A stretch of 64,000 bases of DNA from Adiantum capillus-veneris. Taxonomy: Eukaryota > Streptophyta > Polypodiopsida > Polypodiales > Pteridaceae. Shown here one piece after another: positions 45,278-57,612 of this stretch. The stretch lies in contig CM043971.1 in the NCBI GenBank assembly GCA_014529385.2, positions 84,168,340 to 84,232,339 of the forward strand, written 5' to 3'. The notes below the pieces were generated by a model. The model was not told the origin of the DNA and did not search any database. It saw nothing but the letters and a program-made list of their open reading frames with translations. Position 1 is the stretch's first letter. Each line of letters starts with the position of its first letter. The translations under genes were made by a program, and so were the position numbers.

Positions 45278-47576
45278 TGATAGCCGTTTTTCGGCTCTCC
45301 ATAATTGCCATAGTAAGTTACTCCACCCTACCAAATTCAACAAAACGCTATGGCTATCCCTACCATTTCACTGTACATAGGCGTGTGTGAGTTAGGGGGC
45401 TTTTCCCATATCTTCTTAAAAACCCTCAGCTAGCTAGTCACTGGGCTAGTTAAGCCAAAAAAATTCAAAAAATTAAAAAAAAAGTATATTATGGCCTCTT
45501 TGTGTGTAAATATTTCATTGTATATATGGCCTAAATATAGGGATTTATTATAATTATTTTGGTATTTTATTTAAATATTTCTACTTAGGTGTGTGTTTTA
45601 TTAAACCTATGTACACCTTCTTTCATCCTCTTACACCATAATTATATTTTCTGCCAATATATACATACTCTAACCTCATATTTTTCCTTTATACAAATCA
45701 CTCCCACATTTTCACCCTCACCCTCGTGAAAACAAAAAATTGATTTCTACTCATTGGTTACGTTTATTATATTATTTACTTGCATACCTTTTCCTCTTTC
45801 ACCCAAAATAATTCAAGGAGGGACCATATCATATGATTCCAATATCTTTCCATATCCATAATTCCTCCATATTTTTATTATTATTTTTACTCATTATTCT
45901 AACACCATGTGCTCATTGAGCTAAAGTCCATGAATAGTCCATACACTAGTCGCACCATGTATATATTTCTTTATTCACCAATAATCCTCGTCCATGCATG
46001 GGTCAAGGGCAACTTGGATGCTTTGTATTATAATATGACAAAGGAGGGGCTCACTCTTGGATGCATTGTACAAATTCAACAAAGGAGGGGGCCACTAAAA
46101 GACTTTTGCAGGCATAAAAATAGGCTTTTTGGTGAGAATTTTGGCACCGATCTCCACTCCGAATTTGGAGTGGTGGTCAAAAGAGAAAATGTAGCCCATG
46201 CTCTGAATAATCACCTCAAATATTTTCATGATTTTTGAAGCTACCAGCAATGAGATATGATTTTTTGAGTGGACCCCAGCCTGCCCACTTTTCTCACCAG
46301 TAGCCCTTAGTCTTCTCTCACCCTTCCACACACCTACTCACTCTTACACATCCCTCCCTCTCCTTCCCTCACTCAAAACTGTACTTTTCATGGCTTCTCC
46401 CACCCTCTTCACCATTATCCTTCTCTCTCATCCCTATAGTTCTTTTATGAACCTCTACATACATACACCCTCTCCATGTCTCTCTCTATTGCCTCTATGT
46501 TACAATTTCATATACCTCTCCTAAAAATATCTAAAATTCAGCATCTTAACCATGATAACTTCTGCAAATTGAGGATTTTTCATCAACAAATCCTCTTTTC
46601 ATCTTGGTGGTCAACCGTGGCGGCGGCGTAAAGAAGCCAAGAAGAAGAAGAAGACCAGCGGTCATTTTTTCCACAATCTACACAAGGGTGAGTTCAAGCT
46701 TCTTCAAAGATTCACCATCTCAATGATTCTCTTTTAATTCACCCCTCTTCCTTCATCAAATCAACTCATCCTACCCATTGTAAATGTATCACTAACAATT
46801 CTAGTGATTATTACCACTAACAACTAACTTCTCTTGTAAAAATGCACCCACACTATCAATATATGGAGTAGGCAACCGCACAAGCAAACCAAATTCACTC
46901 ACTCCCATGGAAGTTTCTCTCCTTTCACCACATCAATAATTCTCTTACTTGAGCCCACATCCATGTGACTCAAGAGAAAAGAGAGACCCCATTCTCATTT
47001 GAAATTCATAATCCTTGATCTTTCCTAATAAAATTTATTAGGCTTAATCCTAATCAAGGCTTCTAAAACCTATAAGTAGAACCTATTCCTCCTTGTAAAA
47101 GACATGACTATACCATTGCACACTAGATTGAGCGTACCACACGCCAGTTCTATCTTGGTTGTAAATAGAGAGTAAGCTTTCTATACACCATCACCTTGGT
47201 GCATAGAAAAGCTTGAGCTAGTTTGAGTGAGTGCGAGTAGAAGATATTCTTCCTACCATTGTTGTATCTACCTCAATATCAATGAATTGGTAGTTTTGGG
47301 TGCAACTCATGTCCAAAGGCTCACGCGTCTCCTCCAATTTGGCTTGGCAAACTCATTCAGCTTCATAAGGTGACTTGTTTCATTGAAGGTTGTTGTTTTG
47401 TTGCTTGTGATTCATTGGCTATTTCTTGGCTACCATTGTAAGAGGGTGGATGGTGGGAGGGATCCCATAACCCTAAGACAATGTGCTAGTGATGCTATAA
47501 CCAAATCTTGTCACCTGATTCCGCAAGCTCTAAGTTCCTTTTTGTGCAAAATATAAAGTTGAAGCTAAGTTGTACA

Positions 47577-47615
<39 letters not shown>

Positions 47616-47857
47616 GTTTTAGTGTGTGAGAGTGTTCCATTGGTGTTAGGGTTAGTGTAAATTCCTTGCTTGTTTGTGGGTTGCTCTAACGATTCTCCTC
47701 TTTTGCGTCCTAGTTCGCTCTTAAACTAGGTGGTGCCCCTTGTGTAGTTTGGATTTGGCTGTGGGTTTGTTGTTTTGTTTTGTGTTGTGTTGTGCCCCAG
47801 CCCCATTGAGCAGCAAGGGAATTTTGCTCTTCTTGTTGCCCGCCCTAGACCGCCTCA
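45278..47857 (+). repeat. E2 5' LTR, inverted
   Basis: 2580 bp from TGATAGCCG to CCGCCTCA in plus orientation, the opposite of every other Tat LTR here. It contains a mutated TATA (TATAAGTAG, 47071) and a short (CT)n (47581-47613). Confidence 0.92.
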
Positions 47858-48098
47858 ATTTTGGTGCACCCACTGAGGACAGGCTTGTGTATGTTTTGTG
47901 AAGGCTCAACCTTTAGCATAATCAAGTAGCTTGCATGAATCACGAGAATTTGTATGATCCCTTCATTCCCATTTCAAGGCAAAAGGTACACATAATTGTT
48001 AGTAATAAGTTGCAACTTCAGCGAGTAATTCGTAGAATTTTAGGTCCTCTTAGGTTGGTAGAGATAAACGCATCAGTAAATCCTTTTATTTTGCCTCT
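47858..48098 (+). other. E2 PBS and leader, inverted
   Basis: PBS-like TGGTGCACCCACTGAGGAC at 47862-47880, then leader sequence matching the E1 and E3 leaders up to TTGCCTCT at 48098. The missing remainder of the leader is the stretch ending at 44821 in the normal orientation. Confidence 0.88.
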
Positions 48099-48950
48099 TT
48101 TGAAAATCTGAGATATGAAGAGAGTTGCCATTTGGTGTGATTGCTTGCTAAACCAGTCGATTATTGTCCATATTCCCATGGATAGACTTGGGTAATACAA
48201 AGAGAAAGTTCATGGATATACTCTCCCATGGATATACTCTCCCATATTCCCATATTCCCATGGATAGACTTGGGTAATACAAAGAGAAAGTTCATGGATA
48301 TACTCCCCCATGGTGAATTAGGGATTGGCAACATCTAGAGTAATCCAGGTTGCTTCCCTCTATCATACTTAGTCTTTTGGCATACCACATTTTGAAACAC
48401 ACTCTTGTATATCCACTTTCATGGTGGGCCAATAGAAGTATGTCTCTACTCCTCAAAGAGTAGGTTGAATGCCTCTATGCCCTGCATAGGGAGGAGCATG
48501 GGATTCATACATGATTGTCACAAAGGGAGTGGGTAACACATAGCCTATTTCCATGGAGAAGATAACCATCCTACAAGGTGAATGGTTCCTCTTTCTTCCC
48601 CAAAGCAAGGGCTGACATTATGCCTTTAAAGTCAGGGTCAATAGAATACTCATCCATCATAGAAGATAGATCATTGTGCGTTGCTATAAACACCACATTA
48701 ACTTTTGGTCGTCGTGAAAGTACATCGGCCACTTGATTGTGCTTACTAGCAATGTGAGCAATATGAAAATAAAATTGAAAAAGAAAGTTTTCCCACCTCA
48801 TTTGTTTTTCAAAAATCTTGGTTTGCATCATGAAGTACTTGAGACTTATGTGGTCTGTTTATAAAATAAATGGAGTCCCCAATAGATAGTGCTTCCATGT
48901 GTCTAAGGCATGTTGAACAACTAAAATTATCATAAATGCCTAGTTGCTAC
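48099..48950 (-). pseudogene. G4 integrase N-terminal part and RNase H end
   Basis: Minus strand. Integrase core start (SIGIW-type block near 48150-48190 and the MDF region), a decayed zinc-binding stretch around 48360-48500, and an RNase H tail at 48571-48831 (FHIAHIASKHNQVADVLSRR). A direct duplication of about 82 bp lies at 48171-48252 / 48253-48330. Homology to a gypsy pol fades by about 48950. Confidence 0.75.
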
Positions 48951-51036
48951 AAACGGAGGCATGGAGAGCCCTGCAAAATACTCCAAATAGCACAATGCAG
49001 CCCAAAAACAAACAAATGTGCATACCTGACAACTTGCACAAATCCAAGATCGAACTCAACACAAATAGAGAGAGAGACAGAGAGGAAAAGAGAGTAGTGA
49101 GCACGTCAAACGCACATCTTAGAGGGGAGTCCTACGTCGGCACGGCGAGAAAGAAGACAGGAGAGAAAAAAATAATAATGCAGACATTGGGTGCAATCTT
49201 CCTCCGTGCAAGAGTGACCATTTTCCTCTTGCACGTATTTGATTTATAGATCTCTTGAATGGTTAAAGTGAGTATAAAGTGGCCGGCCGGTCATAAATGG
49301 CCAAAGCTCATAAGTGAGCACTTGAATAATAAAGTGTACATAAAATATATCTATCCATTTGCATAGGCCTAGATCCGTCAAGCATTTTCCACCAGTGAGC
49401 TACAATAAATAGAAAAATATTAATTTCATAACATACCTCTCCGCCGCTGGAAAGCAATTTTTCTCAGTTGCAAAGATAAGAAATTTGCAAACAATACTTG
49501 TCAAAAACATTGATTAGAAATCTGTGTAAAAAATAGCACATAATAAAAGAAAAAAAATTAATGAAACTAAACAACATTGCTTATGCTTTCTGTCATCCAT
49601 ATACTACCTATTCTAGTGTCCCATACCACTAGAATAAGCCATATATGTCGTACCCTGATGAATTAGGACATAGCTGGTCACACTCATCATCGATCTCATA
49701 AATGTCAAGTCTAATCAAATAAACACTATCGTGAGAAGAAATCAGTATATACCAAATCCCAATCCAATTCCAATTCCACAATATAGGTTCGAGTCCAAAT
49801 CACTTTCATTATCTACCCGAGAAACAAAAGCATACCAGTTATAGTGATGGCCAGCCACTGCAACATGATTTGGTGATTGGTGTTTCCCTAATCGACAAAT
49901 CTACACCAATAAGACGTGTTGCCTAAATTGGTGAATCTGCACTAATGCTGCCTAAATTGGCGAATCTGCATTAATGCTGCCTAAATTGGAGAATTTGCAT
50001 TTGATATTGTTTAAAAATCATGAATCTGCAATTTATCAATGTGCTGCCTAAATCGGTGGATCTGCACCAAGATGAGTATCTACACACTGCCTAAATCGGT
50101 AAATCTGTGTGTCTGCAACCAATGGACTAGGCTAGGCATAAAAATATAACATTTATCACATGTGTGAGACCAATTTGAAGCATGTTTGAGTAGGAGGGTA
50201 CTTAAAAATTGTTGTTCACTATGCCAGAGTACCTGAGTAGCTATATGAAAAATGATCTTAATGAAAAATCCTTTAAATCAATGAGAAACCATGGCCATAG
50301 TAGTGTGTGAGTTTTCAACTTAGAAGACAATGTAGACAAATGAAATATGAAAAGAACACTAATGTATTTGTTGTACATACCAATAGGATATTGAATGGGT
50401 AGCTATGTAATGCGTGTCGAGAGAGATGTGATGTCTCTTTGAATGGTATAAGAAAACACTTCTAGGAGTTTGGCACAATCTTGTATGACAGTGTTAGTAT
50501 AGTCAACCAGTAAGGAGTAAGATATGGATTAATTAAGATATTCGATTGATTAGATAGGAAGGTAGGCATTCATTATTGGAAAATCGGAGAGAACAGGGAT
50601 AGTATATCATCATTGAAGATTTTAAAATGAGTTTGCAAAATAAATCAAGGAGACGGCTTATTTGAGTGCCTTGCATTATGGTCTACATAGGTTTTTGTGA
50701 ATCCTAAATCGAGTTAGAGAAATGTAACAAAAGAAGATGAGGATCATGATCAATAAATCATTTGATTAAGGTCAATCAAGATAAACACTTGTATTGCCAA
50801 AAAAATAAAAAAATTTGGTGCTAAACCTAATTATAATGGTAATGGTGTTGACCAGTGATATGTAATTAACAAGTAGTAAAATATAACAATGAGTTGTTTG
50901 AAGAGGACAAAAGCAAGAAAATCTCCATTGTGTTATAAGTGCAAAAAATTTTAAGACCACTTATGAATGCATGACATTTGAAAACCTGAATTGATAAACG
51001 GAAGCATAGAGCAACCTATTTATTTATGTAATGTAT
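48951..51036. other. Non-coding region with a 30-bp minisatellite
   Basis: No gene or element recognised. About 49905-50115 holds diverged repeats of TGCCTAAATTGGTGAATCTG (next bases CACTAA), unit about 30 bp, roughly six copies. GA-rich stretch at 49070-49110. It could include the LTR of an unrecognised element. Confidence 0.45.
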
Positions 51037-52061
51037 TGAGGCGGTCCGGGGCGGGCAACAAGAGAGGCGACCTCTAAACACCCCTCAAGGCTCCCGTGCT
51101 GCTCAATTGGGGCTGGGGCAACCACAAGCACAACACAACAACAAACCCACAGCCAAACCCAAACAAGATAGGGGCACCACCTAGTTATGGTATGCGAACT
51201 AGGACGCAAGAGAGATTTTGGCACAACCAAGAAGATGCACCACACAACACACACAAGCAACCTCACACCAAGACACACATGAAATGGACCAGAGAGAGCT
51301 AGAGCAAAGGGAAGAGAGAGAGGGAAGGATCTTGCGTAATACCTTATTTGTGACTTGCAAATGGAGATGGTTCGTTATGATGCTATCGTAGAACTTGTAC
51401 AAAACTCACTCAATGCTTAGTGATTGCTAATCATTGCCAAAACACACACACACTGTCTTAGGGTGTGGGAGACCTCTCACCACAATACCCTCTTACAATG
51501 GACACAAAACTGGCAATGAAAAACACACTAAAACACTTTCTAAAATCAAGATCAACCGATAAAACTCAAAATACACAAGTCACCTTGAATTCACCAAACC
51601 GTATTGCACAAATGGAAGGACAAAGATTTAAACCTCGAATCACGCCTTTGATGCACCAAACCTCAATTTATTGATGATGAAGGAGCATGTACAATAGTGG
51701 TTTTGAGATTTGTGGAACTCACGCTCTCTCACTTGCAATGTGTAGCTTGAAGGCTTCTCTCACACCAAGAGTGAAGCTCACAAGTGGTTGCTACACCTAA
51801 GTCTCTCCTCACGCATAGAGTGTTGGGGTGCTATGTGAGATGTTGGAGGTTGTTTTACAAGAAGGAGAGGGGCCTATTTATAGGTTGGAGACCCCTCATT
51901 AAGATTATTGGAAATCCTAATTTACAAGCTAACAAATCAGGATTATGATTTTTTTGAATATCAAAACATTGCGGGCCTTCTTTGTCTGCTTGAGTCATGG
52001 GTGTGGGCTCAAAAGAGAGCATTATTGATGGTAGATAAGGTGAAAGTAAGTTTTAAGGAAG

Positions 52062-52100
<39 letters not shown>

Positions 52101-53709
52101 ACTATACATGTCTTGAGGTGAGGTGTCTTTTATGGTTAGGTCAATGCTATTTTGTGTTAGTATGTTAGTCGTTAGTAATCACTAGAAAGTTAATGTTACA
52201 TTTACAATGGGTAGAGTGAGTTGATTTGATGAAGGAAGAGGGGTGAATTAAAAGAGAATCATTGAGATGGTGAAGCTTTGAAGAATCTTGAACTCACCCT
52301 TATGTAGATTGTGGAAAAAATGACCGTTGGTCTTCTTCTTCTTCTTCGCTTCTTTACGCCGCCGCCACGGTTGACCACCACGATGAAAAGAGGATTTGTT
52401 GATGAAAAATCCTCAATTTGCAGAAGTTATCATGGTTAAGATGCTGAATTTTAGATATTTTAGGAGAGGTAAATGAAATTGTAACATAGAAGCAATTGAG
52501 AGAGACATGGAGAGGGTGTATGTATGTAGAGGTTCATAAAAGAACTATAGGGATGAGAGAGAAGGGTAATGGTGAAGAGGGTGAGAGAAGCCATGGAAAT
52601 TGCAGGTTTGAGTGAGGGAAGGAGAGGGAGGGATGTGTAAGAGTGAGTAGGTGTGTGGAAGGGTGAGAGAAGACTAAGGGCTACTTGTGAGAAAAGTTGG
52701 CAGATTGGGGTCCACTCAAAAAATCATATCTCACCGCTGGTAGCTCCAAAAATCATGAAAATATTTGAGGTGATTATTCAGAGAGTGGGCTACATTTTCT
52801 CTTTTGGCCACCGCTCCAAATTCGGAGTGGAGATAGGTGCCAAAATTCTTACCAAAAAGCCTGTTTTTTATGCCTGCAAAAGTCTTTTAGTGGCCCCCTC
52901 CTGTGTTGAATTTGTACAATGCATCCAAGAGTGAGCCCCTCCTTTGTGATATTATAATACAAAGCATTCAAGTTGCCCTTGACCCATGCATGGAGGAGGA
53001 TTATTGGTGAAATAAGAAATATATACATGGTGGGACTAGTGTATGGACTATTCATGGACTTTAGCTCAATGAGCACATGGTGTTAGAATAATGAGTAAAA
53101 ATAATAATAAAAATATGGAGAAGTTATGGATATGGAAAGATATTGGAATCATATGATATGGTCCCTCCTTGAATTATTTTGGGTGAAAGAGGAAAAGGTA
53201 TGCAAGTAAATAATATAATAAAAGTAACCAATGAGTAGAAATCAATTTTTTGTTTTCACGAGGGTGAGGGTGAAAATGTGGGAGTGATTTGTATAAAAGA
53301 AAAATATGAGGTTAGAGTATGTACATATTGGCAAAAAATATAATTATGGTGTAAGAGGATGAAAGAAGGTGTACATAGGTTTAATAAAACACACACCTAA
53401 GTAGAAATATTTAAATAAAATATCAAAATAATTATAAAAAATCCTTATATTTAGGCCATATATACAATGAAATATTTACACACAAAGAGGCCATAATATA
53501 CTTTTATTTTTTATTATTTTTTATTTTTTTGGCTCAACTAGCCCAGTGACTAGCTAGCTGAGGGTTTTTAAGAAGATATGGGAAAAGCCCCCTAACTCAC
53601 ACACGCCTATGTACAATGAAATGGTAGGGATAGCCATAGCGTTTGGGTGAATTTGGTAGGGTGGAGTAACTTAGTATAGCAATTATGGAGAGCCGAAAAA
53701 CGGCTATCA
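51037..53709 (-). repeat. E3 3' LTR (mosaic)
   Basis: 2673 bp. The outer part of U3 (about 52200-53709) is nearly the same as in E1/E2. The inner part (51037 to about 52200, with TATA at 51882-51874) is only loosely similar to E1/E2. The (GA)n tract lies at 52063-52098, upstream of TATA, whereas in E1/E2 it is downstream. Confidence 0.92.
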
Positions 53710-53737
53710 TTAACCCTCCCCCAGGATGATGGTATAT

Positions 53738-54961
53738 TCATGTACCATCATAGAGCATCTTTTCCAAAGAGAGTGCTTTAGAGTCCTTGACGAGATCTTC
53801 ATTGTTTGGCCCCTCAGAATTTTGGCTGGAGTTACACTCATGCTTCATGTAACAATACTTACATGAGACAGCGGCCTTTGGACAGATCTTTGGTAGATCC
53901 TTTGGTAGAAGGCCACTCAAATAGGGCTTCAAGCGATACCAGTTTACCTTCCTGGAGTGCTCTTTACCATTCAAGTCCATAAGCTGATAGTAACTAGAAT
54001 TAAAAGCCTTCTTGACTATGTATGGACCTTGCCATCTAGTTTCAAACTTGGCATCAAAACGATTGTCATACCTTAGCACAAGCTCTCCTTCCTTGATGCC
54101 TTTGTCCTTCAGTTTCTTGTCGTGCGTTTCTTTCGCTTGTGTGGCATTCCTCTTGTAGCACTCGTATGCTGCTTCTCTTTTTCACTCAAGCTCCACTAAC
54201 GTAAGAAGTCGATCCATCCATACCTCTTGATCATCTTGTGCTCCTTTGCCATGAAGTCGCATTGTTGGAATGTTGAGCTCGATAGGCTGCAAAGCCTCTT
54301 GACCATAGACCAAGTGAAATGGTGTGAACTCCGTGGCTTCCCTATATGTGGTTTGATATGCCCACAAGGCACCATCCAAGAAGTCATCCCATAATTTTGT
54401 CTTGTTTTGCACCATCTTTTTAATGATTCCTGCAATGACACCATTAGCCTTCTCCACCAAACCATTTGATTGTGGGTAGTATGGTGTGCTATGACGATGT
54501 AGAATGTGAAGCTCTTCACAAACTTCTGTGAGCAAGCCCTTCCTAAACCCTGGACCATTATCAGAAACAATCTCCAAAGGTGTGCCAAATCTGCAACAAA
54601 TGTGAGTGTACACAAACTTGCTAACTGTCCTCTCATTCACTCTTGCCACACTTTGAGCTTCCACCCACCTAGTCATATAGTCTATAGCCACTAGAATGTA
54701 GAGTTTACCATTTTTTGTCCTAGGGAGAGGACCCATAGCATCAATGCCCCACTTTTCAAAGGGTCCATTTGCAAGCACTATTTGCCTCGGGCCATGCACC
54801 AACCTTCTATTTCCATTTATCTGACAATTGTGACAGCTTTTAAACCAATGTTGAACATCCACATGCAAGCTTGGCCAAACATACCCCGCAAGCAAAATCT
54901 TCTTCACAGTTGATTCTTGGGAAAAATGACCACCACATGCCTCTTCATGAAAACCTTTCAC
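53738..54961 (-). pseudogene. E3 integrase
   Basis: The main stretch (54182-54961) has HEEACGGHFSQ, FKSCHNCQ (first Cys of the pair changed to Phe), GIDAMGPL, SDNGPGF and QSNGLVEKANG. A TGA (TGG in the sister copies) ends it at 54182. The C-terminal domain resumes in the same frame at 54079 (ETRWQGPYIVKKAFNSSYYQ). The loss of a zinc ligand and the upstream 40-bp deletion make it nonfunctional. Confidence 0.88.
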
Positions 54962-56394
54962 ACTTGATCCTTCCCTTTTTGATAGAGGGAGCCTTCTAGG
55001 AAGAGATAAAAACTTGCCTTCTTCATGAGTCTCCTCTTCTGAGCCTTCGTGAAGTCTTGTGGAAACTCACCCTCCAAAATGTAGCCGATAATGGGAACCA
55101 ATGACTCCAATCCCTGGTATCTCGGTTGCTTGACAGCTGCTGCCACCATGATGACCTGCACTTCTCTCTCAACACATGTAACTGCTTGTTGTGCAAGTAA
55201 ATCGGCATCTTCATTTTGTTTCCTCGGAATATGATATAGTTGCACTTCTTCAAACTGATTAAACATCCTACGAATGGCATGAACTTTTGTCCTTAAGCTT
55301 TCATTCTTGCATGCCCAAATGCCTAAAATCTGTTTAACAATGAGAAGTGCATCTCCTTTTACCATGAGACGTTTTATCCCTTGGCCAATGCACATCTTCA
55401 AACCATGAAGTAGTGTGTCGTATTCTGCTTCATTGTTGCTAGTTGAACCATGTAGATTGACCTTCTCTTTCGTGACCACCTCTACACTTGGGTTGAGCAA
55501 CACTAGCCCTCCCCCTGCTTTCCCTATGGCTCGTCGAAAAGCTCCATCAAAGAACAAGGTAAAAGCATTGGGAATACTTTTTGGTGGTGGCAATGGTAGG
55601 GTCTTTACTTGAGGCACCTTAATTTCCTTCTCATGTACCCTATAAGTGAGAATCCCTACCAATTGTGCACGCACACTATCTTCTACCTTGAAAGAGTATT
55701 GGAACTCTTGCAACTCCATAATCCACTTTGAGATCCTAGTACTAAGATTCATTTGAGATGACACCCAAGGGAACAAATTTTCTGCAGTGAGAATTACAAA
55801 AGGTTTTGGTAGTAGGTAGGATCTAAACATTCTCACCGCAAACATGAGAGAAAGCATCATGAGTTCTGCTTCTGTGTAGTCTCTCTCCAAAGCATTCATG
55901 ACCCTACTAGCAAAGTAGATGGGTCGCATCCTTGTATTGTGGGGATCTTGTTGTAGCAACACAGCACCAATTGTTTCCCTTCCAACACTAGAGCTAACAA
56001 AGAATGTGTACTCCCAACAAGGAGGCATGAGTGTTGGTAGCTCTGACAAAATGACTTTAATGTTACAAAAATACTCTTCAAGCTCATCAGACCATGCAAA
56101 TTCTACTTGTTGTGTCAACTTTTGCAAAGGATGAAGCAACTCCAAGGCTAAGTGAATGAAGCGTGACATATACTTCACCTTCTGAATGAAAGAGATGACC
56201 TCCTTAAGACTCTTCGATGATGGGAGCTCAATAAGAGCCTTTTCCTTTGAAGGATCCACCTCAATGCCTTTATAGGAAACCTTGTGACCGAGCAAGATCA
56301 CTTCATCCTCACCTATGTGGCACTTGTCGGGGTTGAGTTGACCTCCCATGTCGTAGAGCTTCTTTAAACCTTCTTCTACCCTTTGTAGATGCAA
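54958..56394 (-). pseudogene. E3 RT C-terminal part, RNase H and aRNH
   Basis: 478 open codons: RT thumb/connection (LNPDKCHIGEDEVILLGHKV), RNase H (VGRETIGAVLLQQ, YFASRVMNALERDYTEAELM), then complete aRNH (FTLFFDGAFRR, NNEAEYDTLLHGLK, VKGDALLIVKQ, NEDADLLAQQA). This is the best preserved dual RNase H in the window. It is preceded in frame by a TGA and a disrupted short stretch after the RT active site, and followed by the deletion-induced frameshift at 54957. Confidence 0.9.
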
Positions 56395-56412
56395 TGATTT
56401 TGAGCTAGAAAG

Positions 56413-57144
56413 TCAGAAATCATCAATGAACACCCTAATTGACTTTCCAAAGAATGCTTGAAACACCATGTTCATGAAACGTTGGAATGTTGCAGGAGCA
56501 TTTGTCAGACCAAATGGCACGACTCTAAAAGCATAACAACCCCAAGGAGTGATAAAGGTTGTTTTCAATTGATCTTCCAATGCGATACCTATTTGAAAGT
56601 AGCCTGAGTAGCCATCACACACAGTGTACTTCTCATGACTAGCTACCTCATTTAGTATCTCATCCTGAAATGGGAGGGGAAAGTGATCTCTTTTTGTTGC
56701 CTCATTGAGTGGACAGTAATCCACACAGACCCTCCACTTTCCGTTTTTCTTAGGAGTGACAACAACAGGAGAGACCCACTCTGAATTCTCCACTGGATAA
56801 ATGAAACCTGCTGCTAGAAGCTTTCTTACCTCCTTGAGTAGAGCCTGCTCCTTTATAACTCCTAGCCTTCGTAGCTTCTGAGATTTAGGTGTGGCCTCAA
56901 GCTTTAACTCAATCTTGTGTTGAACAACATCTACCCCACGCACGTCGGTGTAGTCTTTAGCGAAGAGCCTAGGAAACTTCCTTAGCACACATTTGAACTC
57001 CTCTCTTTCATCCTTTGTAAGTGTTGTTGATAGCATACCTTCCAGCATCCCTTCATCTTGAACACCTTCGTTCTCTTGAGGACCTACCTCCTCCAAGCCT
57101 TGACAAGAGGTCTCTTGGTTGCTTGGCTTAAACCTTACCCCCAT
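56413..57144 (-). pseudogene. E3 reverse transcriptase
   Basis: Runs from MGVRFKPSNQETSCQ through the RT blocks TPKKNGKWRVCVDYCPLNE and VPFGLTNAPATFQRF to VFIDDF and a TGA at 56413. It is in the same phase as the protease stretch (57232-57612) and the RNase H stretch (to 56394), so only nonsense codons separate them. The TGA lies at exactly the same codon as in E2, where E1 has Cys. Confidence 0.9.
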
Positions 57145-57231
57145 GACTTTGATGGAAGACTCCTCTTCAATAATGCTGCTGCTACTTTCTTCTTCTGAAG
57201 TGCTATCGGTCCAACCTTCTTCCGTCTCACT

Positions 57232-57612
57232 TTAAGATGATTCTTCATGGAGCTCCTCTTGCCGTTGCTCCTTCATGTCAAAGACAACCTTCTTATGATT
57301 GTCATTCCTGCAAATTAATTTCCCACTCTCCCAATCCTGCAAAGCTCGCATTTTCATTAGCCATGGTCTTCCTAGGATAAATGGATAACCACTTCCCTTG
57401 GTCGACATAACATAAAAATCCACCGCTTTCTTAATGCCAAAGGCCTCTACAAAGACATTTTTACAAATGCCTACACACCTAGCCTTGCTATTGTTTGCCA
57501 TCTTGACTTTGATTTCAGGTGTCTCATGGATGTGCATGCCTAGTCTTTGCATGAGTCCCTCTGTCATGATGCAAATTTGTGCACCCCCATCCACTAGACC
57601 TTTCCTAACCAA
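57232..57612 (-). pseudogene. E3 protease
   Basis: LVDGGAQICIMTEGLMQRLG (D-G-G-A active site), the flap region and YPFILGRPWLMKM. It ends at a TAA replacing a Gln codon. Its N-terminal side is cut at about 57612 by the foreign stretch. Confidence 0.87.

Noticed and set aside
48944-49249. 101-codon plus-strand frame
   Set aside because: No recognisable domain, GA-rich middle, no supporting context.
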